From DASXRA01 sp035263725 (GTDB lineage Bacteria > Actinomycetota > Actinomycetes > Mycobacteriales > Jatrophihabitantaceae), in the NCBI GenBank assembly GCA_035263725.1, contig DATFRC010000048.1:1-6251 (forward strand): DNA of 6,251 bases, written 5' to 3'. Within the stretch, counting starts at the first letter, position 1. Every line of letters starts with the position of its first letter. The notes under the pieces were generated by a model. It saw nothing but the letters and a program-made list of their open reading frames with translations, was not told the origin of the DNA and did not search any database. The translations under genes and the position numbers were made by a program. Of the stretch, positions 1-6,102 are shown in pieces.

Positions 1-250
1 CGTCGTCTCACGGCTCGTCGGCAGCCGACGAGGTCGCGGACCGCTCGATGAGCTCAGCGGGCGTGAGCGGGAGGTGCTCGAGCTGATGGCTGAAGGCCGC
101 TCGAACGCCGGGATCTCCGCGCGGTTGGTGATCACTGAGCGTGCCGTAGAGAAGCACGTCACGAGCATCTTCCAGAAGCTTCGCCTGCCGGCCGCGTCAG
201 ACGATCATCGGCGGGTGCTGGCCGTGCTTACGTACCTACGCGCCGGCTGA
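1..250 (+). CDS. NarL/LuxR-family response regulator, C-terminal end (5' truncated by window)
   Basis: This is the last 82 residues of a DNA-binding response regulator; the reading frame begins at base 2 and stops with TGA at 248-250. After a short basic linker comes a GerE/LuxR-type helix-turn-helix at visible residues 18-62: LSGREREVLELMAEG, then SNAGISARL and the recognition-helix region TERAVEKHVTSIFQKLRL. The tail DDHRRVLAVLTYLRAG is typical of actinobacterial NarL/FixJ regulators. The phosphoacceptor receiver domain expected in this family would lie upstream and is not visible, so assignment to a two-component system is by family. Such proteins bind DNA as phosphorylated dimers, usually paired with a sensor kinase encoded next to them. 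The next gene on this strand, an MMPL transporter 120 nt downstream, is a possible target, but a hairpin terminator separates them. A perfect 9-bp palindrome lies in the linker coding region at 14-32. Confidence 0.9.
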   Translation, partial: VVSRLVGSRRGRGPLDELSGREREVLELMAEGRSNAGISARLVITERAVEKHVTSIFQKLRLPAASDDHRRVLAVLTYLRAG

Positions 251-265
251 GCCAGCCACACATCT

Positions 266-285
266 GGGTGCGGTTTGCCGCACCC
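266..285 (+). terminator. Hairpin terminator after the response regulator gene
   Basis: GGGTGCGG, loop TTTG, CCGCACCC form a perfect 8-bp GC-rich stem with a 4-nt loop, starting 16 nt after the response regulator stop codon. No T-tract follows, which is common for actinobacterial terminators. It suggests that most transcription from the regulator gene ends here and that the transporter gene has its own promoter. It also argues against a TTG start at 275 for the transporter, because that codon lies inside the loop. Termination activity itself is inferred. Confidence 0.65.
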
Positions 286-309
286 GCAGACGCCTGGCAG
301 CCACATTCT

Positions 310-339
310 GCGACAAGGCCTGCGACCCGACGCTAGGGG
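310..339 (+). promoter_or_regulatory. Possible promoter of the MMPL transporter gene
   Basis: GCGACA at 310-315 (four of six matches to TTGACA) and TAGGGG at 334-339 (a weak TAGRRT-type -10) are 18 nt apart. They lie between the hairpin and the ribosome binding site, giving an expected leader of about 25 nt. The region also holds a 7-nt direct repeat, CTGCGAC, at 308-314 and 320-326, which overlaps the proposed -35 and could be an operator. Both hexamers are poor matches, so this is a positional guess. Confidence 0.25.
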
Positions 340-370
340 AGCCACAACAACCCGCGTCCAAGGAGTCGCC

Positions 371-2593
371 ATGACTACCCCCAGACACACCAACCTCGCC
401 GGCCGGATGGGTGCCTGGAGCGCCCAGCACCGGCGGATCGCCATCCTCGGCTGGCTCGGCTTCGTCATCGCGGCCGTCCTCATCGGCCAGGCCGCGCACA
501 TGAAGATGCTCACCGGTGCGGACTCGCAGACCGGTGAGTCGGCCACCGCCCAGCGCATCCTCAACGCCTCCGGTAAGCCGAGCGCGGCGCAGGAGAGCGT
601 GCTCGTGCAGAACCGTCACCAAGTGGCAACCGACCCGCGGTTCCGCGCGGTTGTCGCGGCGGTCGTTGACACGGTTCACGCGCAACCGCATGTGCAGGAC
701 GTCCGGTCGCCGTTCGATCCGAGCGCGCGCGGTGTCGTCTCACGCGACGGACACTCGGCACTCGTGCGGTTCCAGATCGACGGGACCTCGCAGCAAGCGA
801 TGCAGCGCATCAAGGCCCCGCTGGCCGCGGTTGCCACAGTGCAGCAGCGTCATCCGTCGTTCCGGGTCGAGGAGTTCGGCGACGCCAGCTTCGCCCGCGC
901 CGCGGACGAGTCGGCCGGCAAGGACTTCCACCGGGCCGAGTTCCTGTCCATCCCCGTCACCGTGATCATCCTGCTGCTCGCGTTCGGCGCCTTCGTCGCA
1001 GCCGTGCTTCCGGTCGTGCTGGCGCTGACCGCGATTGTCGCCGCATTCGGGCTGGTGCTGGTGACCAGCCACGTCTTCCCGATCGACCAGAGCGCGTTCT
1101 CGGTGATGTTGCTGATCGGTCTGGCCGTCGGGGTCGACTACTCGCTGTTCTACATCCGCCGCGAACGTGAGGAGCGCGCCGCCGGCCGGTCCGCGGACGC
1201 CGCGCTGCGCGCCGCCGCCTCGACCTCCGGCCGTTCGGTGATGATCTCCGGCCTGACCGTTATGGCCGCCGTGGCGGGTATGTTCCTGGCCGGCACGGGA
1301 GACTTCCGCGGCATCGCGGTCGGCACCATGCTCGTCGTCGGCACCACCGTGATCGGCTCGCTCACCGTGCTGCCGGCGCTGCTGTCCAAGCTCGGTGACC
1401 GGATCGAGAAGGGACGGCTGCCGCTGCGGCGTCGCAGCCGCAGCACGGACCAGACGGAGAGCCGGTTCTGGAATGCCGTCATCACTCCGGTCATGCGCCG
1501 TCCGGTGGTGGCAGCAGTCGGCGCGGCCGCGGTCCTCGGTGTGCTCGCCCTACCGGCGACGAAGCTCCACACGAACCAGCCCGGCCTTGCCGACTACCCG
1601 AAGACGATGCCGATCCTGACCAGCTACCAGCACATCCAGCAGGCATTCCCGGGCGGACCCGTACCGGCGCAGGTGAGCGTGCGAGCCGACAACGTGTCGG
1701 GTGCAGCATTTGCCGATGCGGTCGCACATTTCCGCGCCGCAGCGCTGAAGACCGGACAGATGCGTGACCCGATCACGGTCGTGCCGATGGATGAGCACGT
1801 CGCGGTTATTTCGGTGCCACTAGCAGGCACCGGACATGACGACACGTCGATCTCGGCCCTAGAAGCCCTGCGCAAGCAGGTGATCCCGCAAACGCTGGCC
1901 CACGCGCCGGGCGTTCAGGCGGTCGCGGTCGGCGGCGACACTGCCGCAGCGTATGACTACAACCAGACGCTGCGCTCGCACATCGCTCTTGTGTTCGCGT
2001 TCGTGCTCGGCCTGGCCTTCCTGCTCCTGCTGATCACGTTCCGCTCGGTCGTGATCGCCCTGAAGGCCATCGTGCTCAACCTGCTCTCGGTCGCCGCGGC
2101 GTACGGCTTCCTCGTCGCCGCCTTCCAATGGGGGTGGGGCGAGCGGATCCTCGGCTTCCACTCCACGCACGGCATCACCGCCTGGATCCCGCTGTTCTTG
2201 TTCGTGGTCCTGTTCGGCCTGTCGATGGACTACCACGTGTTCATCCTCAGCAGGGTCCGCGAAGCCGTCGACAAGGGCATGACCACCGAGCAGGCGGTCT
2301 CTCACGGCATCCGCAGCACTGCCGGCGTGGTCACCAGTGCCGCGATCGTGATGGTCGTCGTCTTCTCGATCTTCGGCAGCCTCGCCCAGGTGTCCATGAA
2401 GCAGATCGGAGTCGGCCTCGCCGTCGCGGTCCTGCTCGACGCCACCATCGTCCGCGCGATACTCCTGCCGGCATCGATGAAGCTGCTCGGCGAGTGGAAC
2501 TGGTGGCTACCGAAGCCGCTGCACTGGCTGCCCCGCATCTCGGCGCACGACGGTGCGACTCGCGAGCCGGCACCCAGCCCGGCACCGGCCTGA
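371..2593 (+). CDS. MMPL/RND-superfamily membrane transporter
   Basis: A 740-residue inner-membrane protein of the MMPL family, whose members export lipids, siderophores or drugs using the proton gradient. Hydrophobic segments fit the usual 12 helices: TM1 about 22-40, TM2-6 about 193-338, TM7 about 379-396, TM8-12 about 538-703. The large extracytoplasmic domains are about 41-192 and 397-537, and a basic cytoplasmic loop (339-378) joins the halves. Each half has the Asp-Tyr pair linked to proton relay in MmpL3-type proteins: GVDYSLFYIRRERE (D256-Y257) and GLSMDYHVFILSRVRE (D620-Y621). The start is ATG 371 with AAGGAG at 360-365, 5 nt away; an in-frame TTG at 275 lies inside the upstream hairpin and lacks a comparable site. 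There is no long C-terminal cytoplasmic domain, only a short Pro/Ala-rich tail. The substrate cannot be told. No TetR repressor gene is adjacent; the neighbour is a response regulator gene. The family is certain, the cargo unknown. Confidence 0.95.
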   Translation: MTTPRHTNLAGRMGAWSAQHRRIAILGWLGFVIAAVLIGQAAHMKMLTGADSQTGESATAQRILNASGKPSAAQESVLVQNRHQVATDPRFRAVVAAVVDTVHAQPHVQDVRSPFDPSARGVVSRDGHSALVRFQIDGTSQQAMQRIKAPLAAVATVQQRHPSFRVEEFGDASFARAADESAGKDFHRAEFLSIPVTVIILLLAFGAFVAAVLPVVLALTAIVAAFGLVLVTSHVFPIDQSAFSVMLLIGLAVGVDYSLFYIRREREERAAGRSADAALRAAASTSGRSVMISGLTVMAAVAGMFLAGTGDFRGIAVGTMLVVGTTVIGSLTVLPALLSKLGDRIEKGRLPLRRRSRSTDQTESRFWNAVITPVMRRPVVAAVGAAAVLGVLALPATKLHTNQPGLADYPKTMPILTSYQHIQQAFPGGPVPAQVSVRADNVSGAAFADAVAHFRAAALKTGQMRDPITVVPMDEHVAVISVPLAGTGHDDTSISALEALRKQVIPQTLAHAPGVQAVAVGGDTAAAYDYNQTLRSHIALVFAFVLGLAFLLLLITFRSVVIALKAIVLNLLSVAAAYGFLVAAFQWGWGERILGFHSTHGITAWIPLFLFVVLFGLSMDYHVFILSRVREAVDKGMTTEQAVSHGIRSTAGVVTSAAIVMVVVFSIFGSLAQVSMKQIGVGLAVAVLLDATIVRAILLPASMKLLGEWNWWLPKPLHWLPRISAHDGATREPAPSPAPA

Positions 2594-2605
2594 CAGCCGA
2601 CACGC

Positions 2606-2646
2606 CACGGATCGCTGGAGCACGCCATGTGCTCCAGCGATCGGTG
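2606..2646. terminator. Strong bidirectional terminator between convergent genes
   Basis: GATCGCTGGAGCAC (2610-2623), loop GCCAT, GTGCTCCAGCGATC (2629-2642) form a perfect 14-bp stem with a 5-nt loop. Three further pairs (2606-2608 with 2644-2646) lie beyond one G-G mismatch. It sits in the 64-nt gap between the transporter stop (2593) and the TAA stop of the minus-strand PAC2 gene (2658-2660). Being symmetric, it can serve both transcripts. There is no clear T-tract on the plus strand; on the minus strand the following sequence is GC-rich as well. Confidence 0.85.
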
Positions 2647-2657
2647 TGTGCTGCAAC

Positions 2658-3569
2658 TTACGCGGAAGTGTCGTCGTCCGACTCGGGCCGGTCGGACAGG
2701 TACCGCTCGAACTCGGCCGCGAGTTCGTCAGCGGTGGGCAGCCGGGAGCCGTCGGCCAGGAGTCGGCTACCGCGTCCTGCGGTGACGTCGTCGTACTGCT
2801 GTTCGAGCCCACGAACGTGGCCCGCGACTTGCTCGGATTCGGCCACCTGCTTGTCGATGTCCCCGCGCATCTCCTCGGCCGCGCGCGCCAGTGCGTCGAG
2901 CGGCAACGACAAGTCGCCCGCGCGGGCAGTGCAGTTGAGCAACGTGTGTGCGGCCTGCGGGTAGTCGAGGTGGGCAAGATAGTGCGGAACAGCGACCGCG
3001 AATCCGCATGCCGGGGTCCCGGCCCCGCCGAGGCGGTACTCGAGCAGGTTTCCCACACTGGCCGGTACCTGAATCGTCGGGAGCCACTTGGGATAGTCAG
3101 CGATCAACTCAGGCGGGGTGCCGTGCGCTATGACCGTCGGCGGCCGGGTGTGCGGCACCGCCATCGGAATCGCGTTCAGGCCGATCACCAGCCGCACCTC
3201 GAGCTCGGCCACGAGGTGTTCCACCGCTGCGATGAATCGTTCCCACTGGAGGTCGGGCTCCGGCCCGTGCAGTAGCAGGAACGATGTGTCGTCCAGATCG
3301 CGGACGCGATGCACGGCCAGCTCCGGCGCGGCGTAGCCGTCCCAGTGGTCGGTGCTGAACGTCATCTCGGGCCGCTGCGATCGGTAATCGAGCAGCTGAT
3401 CCACATCGAAGCCGACGACAGGTTCGGAGTCGAGGGCATTGAGCAGGTGTTCGCGCGCCAGCCGGCGACCGCTGCCGGCGTCGATGAAACCGTCAAGCGC
3501 CTGAACCAGTACCGGTCGCCCGATGTCTGGCAGTGCACTTGTCGTGAATAGCGCCGTTGGGTCCTGCAC
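2658..3569 (-). CDS. PAC2-family protein (proteasome assembly chaperone 2-like)
   Basis: A 303-residue soluble protein of the PAC2 (formerly DUF75) family, common in actinobacteria; mycobacterial relatives known to me are Rv2125 and Rv2714. Eukaryotic PAC2 helps assemble proteasome alpha rings, but the role of the bacterial versions is not established. Family signatures in order: ALDGFIDAG near residues 24-32, LLLHGPEPDLQWERF near 98-112, GLNAIPMAVPHTRP near 130-143, VPASVGNLLEYRLG near 168-181, and GFAVAVPHYLAHLDYPQAA near 189-207. Residues 222-262 look helical and charged, possibly coiled coil, and the C-terminus is acidic (ESDDDTSA). The start is GTG at 3569-3567, preceded on the minus strand by GAAGGAAG about 6 nt upstream. 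The gene is convergent with the MMPL gene and divergent from the small protein gene. Its leader contains ACTGGAGG-GA-CCTCG, also present in the leader of that divergent gene. No proteasome or Pup genes are visible here. Confidence 0.88.
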   Translation of the reverse strand: MQDPTALFTTSALPDIGRPVLVQALDGFIDAGSGRRLAREHLLNALDSEPVVGFDVDQLLDYRSQRPEMTFSTDHWDGYAAPELAVHRVRDLDDTSFLLLHGPEPDLQWERFIAAVEHLVAELEVRLVIGLNAIPMAVPHTRPPTVIAHGTPPELIADYPKWLPTIQVPASVGNLLEYRLGGAGTPACGFAVAVPHYLAHLDYPQAAHTLLNCTARAGDLSLPLDALARAAEEMRGDIDKQVAESEQVAGHVRGLEQQYDDVTAGRGSRLLADGSRLPTADELAAEFERYLSDRPESDDDTSA

Positions 3570-3722
3570 CGATCTTCCTTCGCCCGAGGTCCCTCCAGTC
3601 TTTCACCCTGACGACCCGTCTCGACCGCGGCCGCCGATCCGGGCTAGGCAGGCGTGCTTCCGGGTGCGTCGGCCCACCGCGGATTAGCTCATACTGGAGG
3701 CCTCGACCCAAGGGGGCGAGCG
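3570..3722. promoter_or_regulatory. Divergent intergenic region with a long-range inverted repeat
   Basis: This 153-nt region must hold the promoters of the PAC2 gene (leftward) and the small protein gene (rightward). CCTCCAGT at 3592-3599 is the exact reverse complement of ACTGGAGG at 3693-3700. The match continues outward as CGAGG (3585-3589) with CCTCG (3701-3705), allowing a 2-nt insertion (TC, 3590-3591). Read from each gene's own strand, both leaders therefore carry ACTGGAGG-(0-2 nt)-CCTCG, ending 15 nt before the PAC2 GTG and 17 nt before the small-protein GTG. Each copy is itself a small palindrome (GAGG/CCTC). This could be a pair of operator sites or equivalent transcription-start regions. 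No convincing -35/-10 pair was found on either strand; CATACT at 3690-3695 is a weak -10 candidate for the rightward gene. Confidence 0.5.
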
Positions 3723-3923
3723 GTGACTGATCAGCCTTCGAACGTGGACCCGCGTGACGAGCGCGGCGCCGACCTTGAATACGACCTCGCCCACGAGGAG
3801 ATCAGCGGATCCGGGAACGCGACGTCCGAGCACGTGGAGCAGCGCGTGAGCGTGGCTACGAGCACTCCCGACTATGACGGCGACCTCTCCTACGACCTAG
3901 CGCACGACGTCCCCGGCCGCTGA
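3723..3923 (+). CDS. Small acidic protein with duplicated DLxYDLAH motif, function unknown
   Basis: A 66-residue hydrophilic, strongly acidic protein that I do not recognise. It has no signal peptide, membrane segment or cysteines. Two copies of one motif are seen: DLEYDLAHE at residues 17-25 and DLSYDLAHD at 54-62, each preceded by a small residue. They are separated by a Ser/Thr/Glu-rich linker (ISGSGNATSEHVEQRVSVATST), which suggests a disordered protein with two short binding motifs. The repeats differ at synonymous third positions (CTT/CTC, CTC/CTA, GCC/GCG) while the residues stay the same, which supports a translated gene. The start is GTG 3723 with AGGGGG at 3711-3716, 6 nt away; an in-frame GTG at 3654 lacks such a site and would add a dissimilar Gly/Arg/His-rich stretch. 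It is divergent from the PAC2 gene and overlaps the end of malQ by 27 nt. Any role is open; shared control with the PAC2 gene is an inference. Confidence 0.7.
   Translation: MTDQPSNVDPRDERGADLEYDLAHEEISGSGNATSEHVEQRVSVATSTPDYDGDLSYDLAHDVPGR
3771..3908 (+). repeat. Two in-frame copies of a 9-codon repeat in the small protein gene
   Basis: Copy 1 is 3771-3797 and copy 2 is 3882-3908, a period of 37 codons. They agree at 20 of 27 bases and 7 of 9 residues; the last position is the conservative Glu/Asp pair. Three of the base differences are silent. Copy 2 lies partly in the overlap with malQ: its leucine codon CTA (3897-3899) is the complement of the malQ stop codon TAG. Confidence 0.8.
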
Positions 3924-6023
3924 CCGCGTACCTTGCCGCATTACTCGTGCGAGCGACGCCGCGTGCTCGCTCGCGAAGACATCTTCGAGCGACATGACTC
4001 GACCGTCCGGGCCGGTCAGCGGCACCCGCCAGTTGGGGTATTCGTCGACGGTGCCGGGCTGGTTCTGGGTGCGCCGATCGCCGACCGCGTCGGCGAGCGC
4101 CAGGGACAGCAGCCGCGACGGTGTCCGGACCAGGTAGCGATGCAGTGCGGTGACGATCTCGTCGACGGACGTCTCGCCGTCGCCGAGCAGGCCTTCACGG
4201 CGCAATTCGGCCAGCCACGCGTCCCGTTCTGCGGCGTCAGCGGCGAGCTCGTCGGAAAGTGATCGGGTGAGCAGCCCGAGCGAGTGCCGCAGCCGGATGT
4301 GGTCGCCGGCGAGGTAGCCGGCCGTGGGCGGCAGGTCGTGTGTGGTCACCGAGGCGAGGCAGTACTTGCGCCACTGGTCCGGCCGCAACGGAGCTCCGTC
4401 GCCGTCCCAATCGTGCTCGAACCACAGCACCGACGTGCCGAGAATTCCCCGTTCGCGCAAGTACGTTCGCGCGCTCGGCTCGACGGTGCCGAGGTCCTCG
4501 CCGACGACCAGCGCGCCCGCGCGGTGTGCCTCGAGGGCCAGGATGCCCACCAACGCCTCGTGGTCGTATCGGACGTACGTGCCGGCCGTAGGCGCCTGAC
4601 CGGACGGTATCCACCACAGCCGGAACAGCCCGATGACGTGGTCAACCCGCATGCCGCCCGCGTGGCGCAGCACGGTCGAGACCACGTCGCGAAACGGTGC
4701 GTACGCGAGCTCCGCGAGCCGGTCCGGGCGCCACGGTGGCTGCACCCAGTCCTGGCCGGACTGGTTGTACGCGTCGGGTGGCGCGCCCACGGTCATGTCT
4801 GCTGCGAACACGTCCTGCTGGGACCAGGCGTCGTACCCGGTGGGCGAGACGCCGACAGCAAGATCGTGGATCACGCCGATTGCCATTCCGCCACGGCCGG
4901 CCGCGCACTGCACCGCAGCGAGCTGCTCGTCGAGCTGCCACTGCAGCCAGCTGTAGAAGTCGACGAGATCGGCGTGCTCCGAGGCGAACGCCGCAACCTC
5001 GGGGGAACGGGGATCGCGAAGCGCGGCCGGCCAGGAACGCCAGTCGGAGCCGTGCGTCTGCGCGAGCGCGCACCACGTCGCGTAATCGGACAGGCCGCGG
5101 CCTTCGCGCCGCTCGAAGTCGCGGTAGGCGATTTCACGACCACCAGAGCGCGGCGTCGCATGGACGACCTGTAGCGCGGACCGCTTCGCCGCCCAGACCC
5201 GATCCCGGTCGATGCGCTGGACACCGATGTGCGGACGCGGCGGACGCACCGGGAGGTAGGCGTATTCCGGGATCTGCTCGACGCGCAGGTAGATCGGGTT
5301 GGCGAAGCGCCGGGTCGCGGGAAGGTACGGCGAGGGCTCCATGGGCACCGTCGGCGCCGTGGCGTGCAACGGGTTGACCAGCACGAAGTCCGCGCCATGC
5401 TCGGCGGCAGACCATATGCACAGGTCAGCGAGATCGGCCAGATCGCCGAGCCCCCACGACTGTCGCGAGTGCACGCTGTACAGCTGGACCGCCAGCCCCC
5501 AACCCCGTCCGTTGCGCAGCCGGTCTGTGACGCCGATCCACTGCGGTGTGACGACAAGCGTCGCGGATGCTTCGTCGTCGCCGCTGCGCGCATGCAGCGT
5601 GTGGTAGCCGAGCGGCAGGTCGTGGGGGACCTCGAAGGACGCCTCGCCGATGAGCCGATCGTCGATCCGCAATGGCTCGTTCCAGTTCTCCAGTTGGCGG
5701 AGGTCGTCGCGGACGCCGCCCCGTTCCAACTCCACCCAGACCTCGACCGGAGCGCCGTGCTCGACGTGGACCGGTACGGACGCCGCCGCGCCCTCCCGGG
5801 TCACCACGCAGGGCGGCAGCATCCGCCGCCAGGGCTCATCCCGGCGGGCGGCCAGTGCGGCCGCCACCGCTTCGGGAGTGGCCGCCTCGACCCCGAACAC
5901 GCGCAGCACGGCTATCACCGTCTGCGCTGCGACGCGAACGTGGCGGCCTTGCCAGTCCCAGAACTCGGTCGCGATCCCGTAGCGGTCGGCAAGCTCGGCC
6001 AGCGGTCCCTGGACATCTGCCAC
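3897..6023 (-). CDS. malQ: 4-alpha-glucanotransferase (amylomaltase, GH77)
   Basis: A 708-residue cytoplasmic enzyme that transfers 4-alpha-glucan segments between maltodextrins, releasing glucose, in maltose/glycogen metabolism. The N-terminal part (about 1-160) matches the extra domain of long actinobacterial and enterobacterial MalQ. The GH77 barrel follows: WGLAVQLYSVHSRQSWGLGD (175-194), substrate-loop SPYLPATRRFANPIYL (231-246), GMRVDH with nucleophile D461, VVGEDLG with acid/base E509, and TTHDLPP with the third carboxylate D563. Near the C-terminus are TQNQPGTVDEYPNWRVP (652-668) and VFASE. All catalytic residues are present and the length fits long MalQ proteins (mycobacterial MalQ is about 720). 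The start is GTG 6023 with AGAAGG 7 nt upstream on the minus strand; the stop is TAG (3899-3897). No other glycogen or maltose genes are visible. It is divergent from a dehydrogenase gene and its last eight sense codons plus the stop overlap the small protein gene. Confidence 0.96.
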   Translation of the reverse strand: MADVQGPLAELADRYGIATEFWDWQGRHVRVAAQTVIAVLRVFGVEAATPEAVAAALAARRDEPWRRMLPPCVVTREGAAASVPVHVEHGAPVEVWVELERGGVRDDLRQLENWNEPLRIDDRLIGEASFEVPHDLPLGYHTLHARSGDDEASATLVVTPQWIGVTDRLRNGRGWGLAVQLYSVHSRQSWGLGDLADLADLCIWSAAEHGADFVLVNPLHATAPTVPMEPSPYLPATRRFANPIYLRVEQIPEYAYLPVRPPRPHIGVQRIDRDRVWAAKRSALQVVHATPRSGGREIAYRDFERREGRGLSDYATWCALAQTHGSDWRSWPAALRDPRSPEVAAFASEHADLVDFYSWLQWQLDEQLAAVQCAAGRGGMAIGVIHDLAVGVSPTGYDAWSQQDVFAADMTVGAPPDAYNQSGQDWVQPPWRPDRLAELAYAPFRDVVSTVLRHAGGMRVDHVIGLFRLWWIPSGQAPTAGTYVRYDHEALVGILALEAHRAGALVVGEDLGTVEPSARTYLRERGILGTSVLWFEHDWDGDGAPLRPDQWRKYCLASVTTHDLPPTAGYLAGDHIRLRHSLGLLTRSLSDELAADAAERDAWLAELRREGLLGDGETSVDEIVTALHRYLVRTPSRLLSLALADAVGDRRTQNQPGTVDEYPNWRVPLTGPDGRVMSLEDVFASEHAASLARVMRQGTRSAAGDVVR

Positions 6024-6102
6024 CCAATGACCTTCTCACCTGCGCCTGCCGTGCTGAAGCCTGGTCCGGCGGTCCGGGCCGGAATGGGTGGACGATGGGG
6101 AT
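6024..6102. promoter_or_regulatory. Short divergent intergenic region between malQ and the SDR gene
   Basis: These 79 nt separate two divergent start codons, so promoters for both genes are expected here or just inside the coding ends. I see no convincing -10/-35 pair. The sequence contains TCCGGC (6065-6070) and GCCGGA (6078-6083) as a short inverted repeat, and GGTCCGG twice (6063-6069, 6071-6077). Both are weak in DNA this rich in G and C. Confidence 0.3.

Noticed and set aside
275..370. 32-residue N-terminal extension of the MMPL protein from TTG 275
   Set aside because: TTG 275 falls in the loop of the terminator hairpin, while ATG 371 has AAGGAG at the right distance and gives the normal short cytoplasmic N-terminus before TM1.
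236..691. Minus-strand open frames opposite the start of the MMPL gene
   Set aside because: They overlap each other in several frames, lack family signatures, and are antisense to the well-supported transporter gene.
2128..2964. Open frame of 278 codons on the plus strand spanning the MMPL 3' end, the terminator and the PAC2 3' end
   Set aside because: It overlaps two well-supported genes, crosses the 14-bp terminator hairpin, and encodes low-complexity Arg/Ser/Ala-rich sequence without recognisable domains.
2553..3275. Open frame of 240 codons on the plus strand opposite the PAC2 gene
   Set aside because: Antisense to a clear PAC2-family frame, with no plausible ribosome binding site or family similarity.
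3690..3695. CATACT as a -10 box for the small protein gene
   Set aside because: Only four of six consensus matches and no -35 hexamer at 16-18 nt upstream; not strong enough to list separately.
3654..3722. 23-residue N-terminal extension of the small protein from GTG 3654
   Set aside because: No good ribosome binding site, sequence composition unlike the acidic remainder, and it would run through the mirrored leader motif; GTG 3723 has AGGGGG 6 nt upstream.
4284..5174. Long open frame (296 codons) on the plus strand opposite malQ
   Set aside because: It lies wholly antisense to a malQ frame with all GH77 motifs intact. Its translation is rich in Arg/Gly/Val with no family signature, as expected for shadow frames in G+C-rich DNA.
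6063..6083. GGTCCGG direct repeat and TCCGGC/GCCGGA inverted repeat upstream of the SDR gene
   Set aside because: Short G+C-only words of this kind are expected often in this DNA, and the arms overlap each other, so there is no clear operator or hairpin.
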